Part shown: positions 54,681 to 63,772 of the stretch, piece after piece
Layout of the letters: each line of letters begins with the position of its first letter
How positions within the stretch are numbered: position 1 is the first letter of the stretch
NCBI GenBank assembly: GCA_946188345.1
Contig: CAMHUI010000009.1
Coordinates: 1-64,000 of the forward strand
Length of the DNA stretch: 64,000 nt
Source of the DNA: an uncultured Prevotellaceae bacterium
GTDB taxonomy: Bacteria; Bacteroidota; Bacteroidia; Bacteroidales; Bacteroidaceae
Direction: 5' to 3'
Translations under genes and position numbers: made by a program
The notes under the pieces: generated by a model
Seen by the model: only the letters and a program-made list of their open reading frames with translations
What the model was told of the DNA's origin: nothing
Database searches by the model: none

Positions 54681-55280
54681 ATGCGACTATTTTCCATCAA
54701 TCTTCAGAAACAGTCCGACGAACAGCTCCTGTCAGCTGTCAAGAGGGGGAACCATCCCCCCTCTCTTGGCGGGGCTGGCCGAGGGCCTTTCGACGAACTC
54801 TACCGTCGCTATGCCCGTCGGCTGCAGGGGTTCTTCTATAGACAGCTGGGCGGTGATGGCGAGCGTGCTGCCGATGCCACACAGGACGTATTCCTCCGTA
54901 TCTTCGAAGCTCGCGAGCACTATGCAGAGGGAAGCAATGCGGCCACTTGGATTTTCACCATAGCCTATAACCTCTGCAAGAATCACTATCGGCATCATGC
55001 CTATGTCGCTGACTATCTCGCCACACTCGACAGCGAGCCCGCCGAAGAGCAGCAGACCGAACTCTATATGGACCGGGCAGTGCTGCACGACGCCCTGAAA
55101 GAAGTGCTCTCGTCGCTTCCCGACCCCCTTCACCAGCTCTTCTCCCTCCGATATGAGGAGGAACTGACGGTGCCACAGATTGCCGTCATCATGGATGTCC
55201 CCGAAGGCACCATTAAGAGCCGGCTCCACAAAACAATGACTATCATACGCAAACAACTCAAACACTATGAAGAAAAATAG
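54681..55280 (+). CDS. ECF-type RNA polymerase sigma factor
   Basis: A 199-residue sigma-70 family protein. Region 2 is FDELYRRYARRLQGFFYRQ and ATQDVFLRIFEAR; region 4 is LPDPLHQLFSLRYEEELTVP with the helix-turn-helix IAVIMDVPEGTIKSRLHK. Between KRG (21-23) and FDEL (37 on) lies the unusual NHPPSLGGAGRGP, where homologues normally run directly from KRG-D into AFDELY. This looks like an in-frame GC-rich repeat insertion (54750-54788). ATG 54681 follows the upstream stop by four bases. The last 14 bases overlap the next gene, a probable anti-sigma or accessory membrane protein. Confidence 0.9.
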   Translation: MRLFSINLQKQSDEQLLSAVKRGNHPPSLGGAGRGPFDELYRRYARRLQGFFYRQLGGDGERAADATQDVFLRIFEAREHYAEGSNAATWIFTIAYNLCKNHYRHHAYVADYLATLDSEPAEEQQTELYMDRAVLHDALKEVLSSLPDPLHQLFSLRYEEELTVPQIAVIMDVPEGTIKSRLHKTMTIIRKQLKHYEEK

Positions 55281-55689
55281 AATCACCGACGAAGACATCA
55301 TCTTGATGGCACGACAACTGAAAGAAGAATCCCAGCAACGGATTGTGACATCCCCCACAAAGACTTGGTCGGGGGGAGTTAGGGGTGGTGCCTGGCTCGC
55401 CGCTGCCTCCATCCTCGGCTTCCTCGTCGGCTTTGGCCTTCGTCCTTCATTAGGAGAAAAAAGCGAACTTGTGGCACAGACCGTTGCCCTACAGCAGACA
55501 GATACGGTCATCGTGCATGAAACCGTGCGCGACACTATCTGGCAGACGCGCACTGTCATCCGTACCGTAGAACCGCAACTGGCCCTCCAGAAGACCACTG
55601 ACTCTCCCATCGAGGAAGACCCCGAAGCGTCGCAGGGTTGTTCCGTCACTTGCGACAACATCCCCTACGAGCTTCTTGCCAATTGGTAG
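55267..55689 (+). CDS. Probable anti-sigma/accessory membrane protein
   Basis: A 140-residue protein. A short N-terminal cytoplasmic part (MKKNRITDEDIILMARQLKE) is followed by one TM helix (AAASILGFLVGFGL, about 45-60) and a periplasmic tail with VALQQTDTVIVHETVRDTIW and two cysteines near the end (CSVTC). Single-TM proteins overlapping an ECF sigma gene are usually its anti-sigma factor or regulator. The segment SPTKTWSGGVRGGAW just before the TM helix is Gly/Trp-rich, and its DNA matches the GC-rich repeat seen in the sigma gene. No canonical anti-sigma domain is recognised; function is inferred from position. Confidence 0.7.
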   Translation: MKKNRITDEDIILMARQLKEESQQRIVTSPTKTWSGGVRGGAWLAAASILGFLVGFGLRPSLGEKSELVAQTVALQQTDTVIVHETVRDTIWQTRTVIRTVEPQLALQKTTDSPIEEDPEASQGCSVTCDNIPYELLANW

Positions 55690-55846
55690 ATTGGTGGTTT
55701 GGTGGCTTAGTCGTTTAGTCGTTTGGTCGTTTGGTTGTTTGGTCGTTTGGTCGTTTAGTGGTTTGGTGGTTTGGTCGTTTAGGAAAGTTACTGTCAGAAA
55801 AGGTAATATCCCTAATCTACCAAACCACCAGACCACCAAACCACTA
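55684..55846 (+). repeat. Octanucleotide tandem repeat with complementary tract
   Basis: From about 55684 to 55780 the unit CGTTTGGT (variants GGTTTGGT, CGTTTAGT) repeats about twelve times. At 55817-55846 the complementary sequence ACCAAACCACCAGACCACC and following occurs, then a T-run. The two tracts can pair into a hairpin that may terminate the sigma operon. Tandem 8-mers are also prone to length changes. Confidence 0.75.
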
Positions 55847-55898
55847 ATTTTTTCAGAGATTTATCCTTTTTTATTACTCTTTTCTCATTTTTTCTTTG

Positions 55899-55906
55899 TA
55901 CCTTTG
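55899..55906 (+). promoter_or_regulatory. -7 box of hpt
   Basis: TACCTTTG, 26 bases before ATG 55933; T-rich upstream, no clear TTTG at the -33 spacing. Confidence 0.55.
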
Positions 55907-55932
55907 CGCTGAATTATTAGGAAAAACTATCT

Positions 55933-56466
55933 ATGAGTCAAGTTACTATCAAAGACAAGACCTTTGAGACATTCATCCCGGAAGCAGAGATTCTGAAAAA
56001 GGTGAAGGCCGTTGCCGAACGCATCAATCGCGACCTGGCCGGTAAGAACCCCTTGTTTCTGGCCGTGCTGAACGGCTCGTTCATCTTCGCCGCCGACCTC
56101 ATGCGCGAAATTACCATCCCATGCGAGATCTCGTTCGTGAAGCTGGCCAGCTATCAGGGAACAACCTCGACGGGCAAGGTGCGCGAAGTCATCGGAATCA
56201 ACGAAGACCTGACGGGCCGCACCGTGGTCATCGTGGAAGACATCGTTGACACAGGCCTGACGATGAAGCAGATGATAGAGTCGCTGGGTACCCGCAACCC
56301 GGCAGCCGTCCATATCTGCACCCTGCTCGTCAAGCCCGAGAAGCTGCAGGTGCCACTCAATATCGAGTATGCCGCCATGGAGATACCCAACGACTTCATC
56401 CTTGGCTACGGCCTCGACTATGACCAGCAAGGCCGGACACTCAGAGATATATATAAAATAAAATAG
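55933..56466 (+). CDS. hpt: Hypoxanthine phosphoribosyltransferase
   Basis: A 177-residue cytoplasmic purine salvage enzyme converting hypoxanthine or guanine with PRPP to IMP or GMP. The PRPP-binding motif is VVIVEDIVDTGLTM. The flanking LAVLNGSFIFAADLMREI and the C-terminal FILGYGLDYDQQGR complete the family signature. It begins a rightward group of core genes (hpt, adk, obgE). The downstream gap to adk (84 bases) contains a GC-rich hairpin (56465-56513). Confidence 0.96.
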   Translation: MSQVTIKDKTFETFIPEAEILKKVKAVAERINRDLAGKNPLFLAVLNGSFIFAADLMREITIPCEISFVKLASYQGTTSTGKVREVIGINEDLTGRTVVIVEDIVDTGLTMKQMIESLGTRNPAAVHICTLLVKPEKLQVPLNIEYAAMEIPNDFILGYGLDYDQQGRTLRDIYKIK

Positions 56467-56513
56467 CCCCACACCCAGTTCCTCCCGATGGAGGGAAGTG
56501 ACTGTCGGTGGGG
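56465..56513. repeat. GC-rich nested hairpin between hpt and adk
   Basis: CCCCACacCCAGT pairs with ACTGtcGGTGGGG, with an inner CCTCC-cgat-GGAGG stem. The style is that of the GC-rich element at 22539-22588. No T-run follows. Confidence 0.5.
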
Positions 56514-56550
56514 GTAATCACAATTACTAATTAATCATTACTAATTATTG

Positions 56551-57129
56551 ATGAAGAACATCGTAATTTTCGGTGCCCCCGGCTCAGGCAAGGGCACACA
56601 GAGCGACAAGATGATCGCTAAGTATGGTTTCGAGCACATCTCGACAGGTGATGTGCTGCGTAGTGAGATTAAGAACGGAACTGAGCTCGGCAAGACCGCT
56701 AAGGAATATATCGATCAGGGACAGCTCATCCCCGACGAGTTGATGATTGACATCCTCGCCTCCGTCTACGATGCCTTTGGCAAGGAGCATAAGGGCGTCA
56801 TCTTCGACGGTTTCCCCCGCACCATCCCTCAGGCAGAAGCCCTGAAGAAGATGCTGGCCGAGCGTGGTCACAAGGTGGCGGCCATGATTGAGCTCGACGT
56901 GCCAGAGGACGAACTGATGACCCGCCTCATCAAGCGCGGTCAGGAGAGCGGACGCTCTGACGACAATGCCGAGACCATCAAGAAGCGCCTCGACGTATAC
57001 CACAACCAGACATCGCCTCTCATCGAATGGTATGAGCGCGAAGGCATCCGCCACCACATCAACGGACTCGGAGCTCTCGACCGGATCTTCGGCGACATCT
57101 GCGAGGTGATAGACAGTATAAATGAGTAA
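56551..57129 (+). CDS. adk: Adenylate kinase
   Basis: A 192-residue cytoplasmic kinase interconverting ATP + AMP and 2 ADP. P-loop GAPGSGKGTQSDKM, AMP-site segment EHISTGDVLRSEI, the DGFPRTIPQAEAL signature and LIKRGQESGRSDD are all present. It is the short-lid form without the zinc-finger insert. ATG 56551 is chosen over TTG 56548. It is followed after 95 bases by obgE. Confidence 0.97.
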   Translation: MKNIVIFGAPGSGKGTQSDKMIAKYGFEHISTGDVLRSEIKNGTELGKTAKEYIDQGQLIPDELMIDILASVYDAFGKEHKGVIFDGFPRTIPQAEALKKMLAERGHKVAAMIELDVPEDELMTRLIKRGQESGRSDDNAETIKKRLDVYHNQTSPLIEWYEREGIRHHINGLGALDRIFGDICEVIDSINE

Positions 57130-57224
57130 TAGGAATGAGTAATGGGTAATTATGATTGCTCATGCTGTTTGCGTTATTCCCAAGTTGGCAGAAGTAACCA
57201 TAATTCTAATTACTGATTAATTGT

Positions 57225-58394
57225 ATGGAAAGCAATTTCGTAGACTTCGTCAAGATACTCTGCCGCTCGGGTAAGGGCGGACGGGGCAGCATGCACCTGA
57301 AGCACGTGAAGTATAACCCCAACGGTGGACCCGATGGGGGAGACGGCGGCAAGGGCGGCAGCATCATCCTGCGTGGCAACCACAACTACTGGACACTGCT
57401 GCACCTGAAGTACCAGCGCCACCTCTTTGCTGAGCATGGCGGCAATGGTGGAAAGGATAAATGCCACGGCACCGACGGCAAGGATCTCTACGTCGACGTG
57501 CCCTGCGGCACTGTGGTCTACAATGCAGAAACGGGTAAGTATGTCTGCGACGTAACTTACGACGGTCAGGAAGTCGTCCTGCTGAAAGGCGGTCGTGGAG
57601 GATTGGGAAACTTCCAGTTCCGTTCAGCCACCAACCAAGCCCCTCGCTATGCCCAGCCCGGAGAGCCCATGCAGGAGATGACCGTCATCCTCGAGCTGAA
57701 ACTCCTGGCTGACGTAGGCCTTGTCGGTTTCCCCAATGCCGGCAAGTCGACGTTGGTTTCTGCTGTATCTAACGCCCGTCCGAAGATTGCCAACTACCCC
57801 TTCACCACGATGGAGCCTTCGCTCGGCATCGTCGGCTACCGAGACAACAAGTCGTTCGTCATGGCCGACATCCCAGGTATCATCGAGGGAGCCTCGGAAG
57901 GACGCGGACTCGGACTGAGATTCCTGCGACACATCGAGCGAAACTCCTTGTTGCTCTTCATGGTGCCCGGCGATACCGACGACATTAAGAAGGAATACGA
58001 AATACTCTTAAACGAGCTGCGCCAGTTCAACCCCGATATGCTCTCGAAGCATCGCGTGCTGGCCGTCACCAAGTGCGACCTGCTGGACGACGAGCTCATA
58101 GAGATGCTCCGCGAAACGCTGCCCGACGACCTGCCGGTGGTCTTCATCTCAGCCGTCACGGGCTATGGACTCACCGACCTGAAGGACATCCTCTGGGCCG
58201 AACTGAACTCGGAAAGCAACAAGATTGAAGGCATCATCGCCGAAGAGAACCTTGTCCATCGCGATAAGGACATGTCGCAGTTTGCTGCCGAGATGGAGGA
58301 GGAAGGTGAACTCGACGACATCGAATACGTTGACGATGTCGACATCGAAGACTACGAAGAACTGGAGGACTTTGAATACGAAGAAGACGTATGA
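57225..58394 (+). CDS. obgE: GTPase ObgE/CgtA
   Basis: A 389-residue ribosome-associated GTPase. The N-terminal Obg fold is glycine-rich ([23 protein letters not shown]). The G domain has G1 [10 protein letters not shown]2 region [13 protein letters not shown]3 [12 protein letters not shown] and G4 TKCD. The C-terminal extension is very acidic ([20 protein letters not shown]), as in other Bacteroidota Obg proteins. The stop overlaps the start of the M23 peptidase gene by four bases. Confidence 0.97.
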   Translation: MESNFVDFVKILCRSGKGGRGSMHLKHVKYNPNGGPDGGDGGKGGSIILRGNHNYWTLLHLKYQRHLFAEHGGNGGKDKCHGTDGKDLYVDVPCGTVVYNAETGKYVCDVTYDGQEVVLLKGGRGGLGNFQFRSATNQAPRYAQPGEPMQEMTVILELKLLADVGLVGFPNAGKSTLVSAVSNARPKIANYPFTTMEPSLGIVGYRDNKSFVMADIPGIIEGASEGRGLGLRFLRHIERNSLLLFMVPGDTDDIKKEYEILLNELRQFNPDMLSKHRVLAVTKCDLLDDELIEMLRETLPDDLPVVFISAVTGYGLTDLKDILWAELNSESNKIEGIIAEENLVHRDKDMSQFAAEMEEEGELDDIEYVDDVDIEDYEELEDFEYEEDV

Positions 58395-59506
58395 GAACCT
58401 GTCGAAACATCATGATAGCTGCCATGCTGCTCCTTTGGGCAGTGTACGCCTCGGCTCAGGACTTCACCGGAGCCGAGCAGCAGTCTATCAGTGTGGAGAC
58501 ACCAGGTCTGTTCGACCGTTCCGATGCGTTCCGTGTTGACTTCCGCTATCTCAAGAACGAAGAATACTCCTTCCCCTTGCCCGTTGGCAAATCGGGCCTT
58601 ATCAACAATGGCAACCTCGAAATCACAACCACCAAAGGCGACGCCGTAAAAGCCATGTTCGACGGCACGGTACGCCTTTCTTACAAGCACTCTATCTTCG
58701 GCAATGTCATCGTCGTCCGTCATAGCAACGGGCTTGAGACCGTCTATGGCGACAATGCCGAGAACCGTGTCCATGTGGGCGACAAAGTGAAGGCCGGCCA
58801 GACCATTGCCATCGTAGGAGGCAAAGACGAGCGTTGTTTCTGTACCTTTGCCATCATGATTAACGGCCGGCGTATCAATCCAGAAACCATTATCGACCTG
58901 AAGAGCCACCGCCTGCGTCGTCAGGTGCTGCTCTGTAGGAAAGAGGCCGACAGGATAGACATCACCGTTGAACGCGCAGAAAAGAACCGCACTTCCTTCT
59001 CTCCCGACGTCGACCCATTCGAGAATTCAGACACCATCGAATGGAACCTCGCCGAGATGGAAGGTGATGAATGGTGCTATCCCTTGCTCGACAGCAAGGT
59101 CATCAGTCCCTACGGCAACCGTCGCCGCACGCACATCCATAGCGGCGTCGACATCAAGACCCATCCTAACGACGATGTCCATGCAGCCTTTGCCGGCGAG
59201 GTCATCCTCTCAGGACCCTTCTCGGGATATGGCAACTGCATCAAGATCAAGCATGGCAATGGCCTTGTGACACTCTATGGCCACCAGTCGAAGAACTTCG
59301 TCAAGGTAGGCGACCGCGTTGAGGCCGGACAGGTCATTGGCTTGACAGGCCGCACAGGGCATGCAACCACTGAGCACGTCCACTTCGAAGTGTTCTTCTG
59401 TGGGCGCCGATACAATCCCAATATCATCTTCGACCACCCCAACCACTGTCTCCAGCAGAAGACACTCATCATCAAGAAGAACGGGACGGTGACCACGAAG
59501 AAATAG
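58391..59506 (+). CDS. M23-family (LytM) metallopeptidase, secreted, two LytM-like domains
   Basis: A 371-residue protein with signal peptide ([15 protein letters not shown]). The first LytM-like domain (about 70-160) keeps the fold pattern [25 protein letters not shown] and [16 protein letters not shown] but lacks the zinc ligands. The second (about 225-350) is complete: [24 protein letters not shown] and HVHFE. Such proteins cut peptidoglycan cross-links or activate amidases; which applies is not clear. Translationally coupled to obgE through ATGA. Confidence 0.9.
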   Translation: MRTCRNIMIAAMLLLWAVYASAQDFTGAEQQSISVETPGLFDRSDAFRVDFRYLKNEEYSFPLPVGKSGLINNGNLEITTTKGDAVKAMFDGTVRLSYKHSIFGNVIVVRHSNGLETVYGDNAENRVHVGDKVKAGQTIAIVGGKDERCFCTFAIMINGRRINPETIIDLKSHRLRRQVLLCRKEADRIDITVERAEKNRTSFSPDVDPFENSDTIEWNLAEMEGDEWCYPLLDSKVISPYGNRRRTHIHSGVDIKTHPNDDVHAAFAGEVILSGPFSGYGNCIKIKHGNGLVTLYGHQSKNFVKVGDRVEAGQVIGLTGRTGHATTEHVHFEVFFCGRRYNPNIIFDHPNHCLQQKTLIIKKNGTVTTKK

Positions 59507-59577
59507 GAGCCAACACGGCTTCACTAGCTTTCCTTACCATCGAAATATGAACACATTATAATATAAATCTATAAGCT

Positions 59578-61152
59578 ATGAAAAAAATCATTTTTGCCGC
59601 ATTGGCTATGCTTCTGACGCTGGCCTCCTGCAATAAGGGAGACAACGATCCGCGTCTTGTCGTAATCACCTTTGACGGTCTGCGTTGGCAGGAACTCTTC
59701 TCGGGTGCCGACTCAGCTCTCATAGGCGATGTCCGTTTTGTGAAAGACACTGCAGCGCTGGCAGCCAGATTCTGGCGCGAGACTCCTGAGGAGCGTCGCG
59801 AGGCACTCATGCCGTTCACATGGAGCTACATCAAGGACAACGGCTTCCTCATCGGTAACCGCGAGAAAGGCAGCCAGATGCAGGTGGCCAACAACAAGAA
59901 CTTCTCCTATCCTGGCTATAGCGAGAACTTCTGCGGCTGGCCCGATGATGAGCGAGTGACCAGCAATGACCCCATCCTCAATCCTAATGTCAGCGTGTTC
60001 GAGGTGGCCAACCAAGATCCTCGCTACAAAGGACGCATCATGGTTTATGGCTCATGGGAGTCTATCCGCTATGCTGTGAATAATGAGCGCGGAGGCTTTG
60101 CCGCCAGCGTAGCCTATGAACCGCACCTCTCAGCCAATCCCACGCCGACACTGCAGCTGGCCGCAGATGTCATGTCTACGATGGCACGTCCCTGGGGGTC
60201 TGAACGCTATGACGCCTTCACCTACCTCTATGCCATTGAAACCCTGAAGAGCGAACATCCGAAGGTGATGTATATCTCCTTTGGCGACACCGACGAGTTT
60301 GCTCATGCAGGAGAATACGACAAGTATATCACCGCCGCCCACTACACCGACCAATTCATCCGCAACATTGTTGAGGCTTGCGAGTCCGACCCGTTCTACA
60401 AGGGAAAGACCACCTATCTCCTCACTTGTGATCATGGTCGCGGCTATCTGGCCTCGTTTACCAGCCATGGTGCCGGCACCCTCGGCTCGGAGAATACTTG
60501 GATGATGGCCTTCGGTAAGGGCATTGAGAAACTTGGTGAGACCACCGACAACGGCCCCTTCTACAACCAGCAGATGGCAGCTACTATCGCCGACATCCTC
60601 GGTATCGACTTTACTCCCGGCGACGGACAGAAGAAAGAGCCATTCAATCCCCACTTCAAGGGTGAACCCCTCGTTGATGCTTCCTATATCACCGACTACG
60701 GCGAGTTCCCCGCACTTCAGGTAACGCCTCGCGGAAAAGGAGTGCGCTATAAGTATTATGAAGGTCCGTTCGAGAGCGTCGAGCAGCTGGCTGCCAGCGG
60801 CGTCAAGGAAAGTGGCGTCATGGAAAAGGTTGATATCAGCAAGGCACGTCAGGAAGACCACTTCGGCTATGAGTTCCAGACGCTCTTGAAGATTGACAAG
60901 GGCGGCATCTATACCCTTACCTGCACTTCTGACGATGGCTCGAAGGTATGGGTTGACGATAAACTGGTTGTCGACAACGACGGTAGCCATGGCTCCGGCA
61001 GCATCCTTGCACGGATGAACCTCGGACAGGGCTATCACAAGATACTCATCAAATACTTTGAAGACTATGAGGGCCAGTGCCTTGACTTCGAACTCGAAGG
61101 CCAGGGTGTCAACGCAATGGAACTGCCGGCCGACATGCTTTATTACGAATAG
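59578..61152 (+). CDS. Alkaline-phosphatase-superfamily phosphodiesterase-like lipoprotein with PA14 domain
   Basis: A 524-residue lipoprotein (LAMLLTLASC, cysteine 18). Residues about 25-370 belong to the alkaline phosphatase/nucleotide pyrophosphatase superfamily: LVVITFDGLRWQELFSGAD with the first metal aspartate, SFGDTDEFAHAGEY, LTCDHGRGY and a SHGAGT histidine. The C-terminal 130 residues form a PA14-like sugar-binding domain (YEGPFESVEQLA, LTCTSDDGSKVWVDDKLVVD, GYHKILIKYFED). Combining a phosphoester hydrolase and a PA14 module suggests action on a phosphorylated or sulfated surface glycan or glycolipid. The gene is separated from the next by a hairpin (61168-61209). Confidence 0.85.
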   Translation: MKKIIFAALAMLLTLASCNKGDNDPRLVVITFDGLRWQELFSGADSALIGDVRFVKDTAALAARFWRETPEERREALMPFTWSYIKDNGFLIGNREKGSQMQVANNKNFSYPGYSENFCGWPDDERVTSNDPILNPNVSVFEVANQDPRYKGRIMVYGSWESIRYAVNNERGGFAASVAYEPHLSANPTPTLQLAADVMSTMARPWGSERYDAFTYLYAIETLKSEHPKVMYISFGDTDEFAHAGEYDKYITAAHYTDQFIRNIVEACESDPFYKGKTTYLLTCDHGRGYLASFTSHGAGTLGSENTWMMAFGKGIEKLGETTDNGPFYNQQMAATIADILGIDFTPGDGQKKEPFNPHFKGEPLVDASYITDYGEFPALQVTPRGKGVRYKYYEGPFESVEQLAASGVKESGVMEKVDISKARQEDHFGYEFQTLLKIDKGGIYTLTCTSDDGSKVWVDDKLVVDNDGSHGSGSILARMNLGQGYHKILIKYFEDYEGQCLDFELEGQGVNAMELPADMLYYE

Positions 61153-61167
61153 TATTATCAATAAAAA

Positions 61168-61209
61168 GGTTTGTGGTTTAATGGGCTTTTGGCCGTTAAA
61201 CCTCAAACC
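61168..61209 (+). terminator. Hairpin between the PA14 and esterase genes, possible terminator
   Basis: 17-base arms (61168-61184 and 61193-61209) with 15 complementary positions. The right arm leads into the tandem repeat TTCAAACCATAAAC (61202-61242, about 2.5 units). No T-run, so partial termination at best. Confidence 0.5.
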
Positions 61210-61263
61210 ATAAACTTCAAACCATAAACTTCAAACCATAACCACAAAAAACACTTAAGTATC

Positions 61264-63642
61264 ATGAAAGCAAAGAGTTCATTTCGTCTTTTGTTATTAT
61301 TAGTCCTTGCCCTTTCCTTCCCGCTCGGCATGTCAGCCCAGCGCCCCACCGTAACGGTGAGACTTTGGCAGGGAACGACTCCGCCGACCGATAATGGAGC
61401 GACGGGCAGTGAAGTAAATCATGGGTTGTATGTTACCAATGTGATTAATCCTACCCTGACGGTCTATGTGCCAGAGAAGTGCAATGGCAAAGCCGTTATC
61501 AGCGTTCCTGGCGGAGGCTATGGCGCTGTCTGGATTGGCACTGAGGGCATTAACTTCGCCCAGCGGTTCCTTGACCAGGGCATCACCTTTGCAGTATTGA
61601 AATATCGTTTGCCCAACGGCCATCCTACTGTTCCTGCTGAAGACCTGAAGCGGGCTGTCACCATCATGCGCGAAAGGGCTGATGTATGGGGCGGCTACAC
61701 CACGCTTGGCGTGATGGGAGGCAGTGCAGGCGGCCATCTGGCAGCCACTGGCGCCACTCAGTTCAGAGATGACGAGACCCGGCTCGACTTCCAGATTCTG
61801 AACTATGCGGTTACGTCATTCCAGGATGACTTGGTGCATGTCGGGTCGCGCAATGCCTTGCTGGGCTCCAATCAGTCGAAAGAGATGATTGACAAGTACA
61901 GCAACGAGCTGCAGGTGACTGAGATGACACCCCGTGCGTTCATTATGCATGCTGCCGACGACAAGACCGTGACGCCTCTTGCCGCCACTACCTATGCCAA
62001 CGCCCTGATGAAGAAAGGCGTATACACCTCGCTTCATATCTATCCCACTGGCGACCACGGCTGTAACACCACTGACGAGTGGGAGTTCTCAGAAGAATAC
62101 TGGAGCGAGCTGATGCGATTCATCGCCGATGTGCCTTTGCGCGAAAAAATGATCATCGGCGATGAGCCCTTCGTCGTCGACCCTACCGACGGTAAGACCT
62201 ACGCGCTGAACAACCTCGGCAAGTATGAGCCTTATGGTGTATACGAGAAGGTGCGCAATCTGAAGGTGGCCGAGCCTCGTCCCGTTGAGATTGAATACAT
62301 CGCCACGACCTGCGACATGGTAGATCAGACCCAGGCCCCCTTTATTAATACAGGCTACACCCACACGGCCAATACCCGTGTCGTGATGGAGTGTAACATT
62401 ACCAGCAACCGCAACTTCTCAGCCCTCTTTGGTTCTCGCAAGGCTTACGCCACCAATGAGTTCGCCTTCTTCAGCCATTTCCGCTACAATGGCTGGGTGC
62501 GCCAGAACGGTGCTTTCGGAACCACAGACGGCGAGATGAACCTGAGTAAGGTTGTTCCCACGGGAGAGAAGATTCGTATTGAAGCCGATGCCAAACAACT
62601 GTCTATCTATAAGGACGGCGAAGAGACACCCTACGTCACCAAAGCCTCTGACAAGGGTGTGGCCGATGGCGTCTGCCCCCTCTATATCTTTAATCTGAAC
62701 AATAATGGCACCGTCGACACATCTCCCGCCTATATGCGCCTCTACAGTTTCAAGATTTATGAAGGCGAGACCCTGGTCCGCGACTATGTACCTGTTGCCA
62801 CAGCTGATGGCCGGGGCGGACTGAAAGACCGGCTAACTGACGAGATTGTCACTGCTGCCAATGGCATACCCTTTGTCCTCAGTCCTGATGCAGGCTCAAC
62901 CGTCTATGAGGGCAAGCTCTTCCTCAACGAGGCCGACCATAAGGAATACCGCTATACCGATGGGCATTTTGAAGAGTTGGGCACATATCTCAAACCGGCC
63001 ACCGGCATCGGAACCGACTATGCCAACCTGAGCAACTGGTCCTACGACGCTACGTATGCGTCTACCTTCAGTGGCATTTCCAAGGATGGCTCCAATGTCA
63101 TCAATAACTACAATGGAAAAGGCGGCCATGAGCCGCTGTGGTATAAGCTCACCGGACTGACCAAGGGTACAGAGTATAACCTCTCGTTCGACTACAGCTG
63201 CTCGCAGTGGTGGAGTTGGACCAATATCTCCTACATGCCTTTCTCTGTTCTCGACAATGAGAACTTCACCCGTTCCAATCCCTTCTGGCCCGTAGGAGCC
63301 AGCGATGGCGTCATCGGCGCAGCAGCCCTGCAGGAAGGTGCCACGACGGCTCAGCCCGTTTCCATCGACTTCACCCCGCAACAGGACTACGAGATGCTGG
63401 TCCTGCAGTTCGGCAACGTGGAAGACGGCGTCAACTTCAAGTTCCAGTTTGCCAACCTCAACATCATGGAATACGACATCCCCGTAGCCTATGAGCCCAT
63501 CAATCTCAATGCCGTCAATCAGCCTCAAGCCTCCGGTACCTCTCTTCTGGCCTCCGAAACCTACAGTGCTTCTGGCCAGCGCCTGCAGAATCCCGTTCCG
63601 GGCATCAATATCATCGGTGGCCGCAAAGTCATCGTGAAATGA
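61264..63642 (+). CDS. Secreted alpha/beta-hydrolase esterase with LamG-like and C-terminal tail domains
   Basis: A 792-residue secreted protein (signal peptide LLLLVLALSFPLGMSAQ). Residues about 30-300 form an alpha/beta hydrolase of the BD-FAE/acetyl-esterase type: oxyanion GGGYG, nucleophile S154 in GGSAGG, candidate acids D232/D233 in HAADDKTVTP and H265 in GDHG. About 340-520 resembles a LamG/concanavalin module (APFINTGYTHTANTRVVMEC, FSALFGSRKAY). A beta-rich domain follows, then the tail YSASGQRLQNP and GRKVIVK shared with two other secreted proteins here. Likely a surface or periplasmic carbohydrate esterase; a terminator follows at 63695. Confidence 0.85.
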   Translation: MKAKSSFRLLLLLVLALSFPLGMSAQRPTVTVRLWQGTTPPTDNGATGSEVNHGLYVTNVINPTLTVYVPEKCNGKAVISVPGGGYGAVWIGTEGINFAQRFLDQGITFAVLKYRLPNGHPTVPAEDLKRAVTIMRERADVWGGYTTLGVMGGSAGGHLAATGATQFRDDETRLDFQILNYAVTSFQDDLVHVGSRNALLGSNQSKEMIDKYSNELQVTEMTPRAFIMHAADDKTVTPLAATTYANALMKKGVYTSLHIYPTGDHGCNTTDEWEFSEEYWSELMRFIADVPLREKMIIGDEPFVVDPTDGKTYALNNLGKYEPYGVYEKVRNLKVAEPRPVEIEYIATTCDMVDQTQAPFINTGYTHTANTRVVMECNITSNRNFSALFGSRKAYATNEFAFFSHFRYNGWVRQNGAFGTTDGEMNLSKVVPTGEKIRIEADAKQLSIYKDGEETPYVTKASDKGVADGVCPLYIFNLNNNGTVDTSPAYMRLYSFKIYEGETLVRDYVPVATADGRGGLKDRLTDEIVTAANGIPFVLSPDAGSTVYEGKLFLNEADHKEYRYTDGHFEELGTYLKPATGIGTDYANLSNWSYDATYASTFSGISKDGSNVINNYNGKGGHEPLWYKLTGLTKGTEYNLSFDYSCSQWWSWTNISYMPFSVLDNENFTRSNPFWPVGASDGVIGAAALQEGATTAQPVSIDFTPQQDYEMLVLQFGNVEDGVNFKFQFANLNIMEYDIPVAYEPINLNAVNQPQASGTSLLASETYSASGQRLQNPVPGINIIGGRKVIVK

Positions 63643-63694
63643 CGGCGCGATTCAGGGAGCCGACGGAGTTTCCTGATAGTGAGTATAAAAGATT

Positions 63695-63724
63695 AAAGGG
63701 ACGTGCTGATGCGCGTCCCTTTTT
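63695..63724 (+). terminator. Intrinsic terminator of the esterase gene
   Basis: 9-bp stem AAAGGGACG (63695-63703) and complement (63714-63722) with a run of five T, 52 bases after the stop. Confidence 0.8.
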
Positions 63725-63772
63725 CTGCTCTCCAAGGAGATTCGGTAGTATTGGCTTCTTGCCGGCGTGCTG

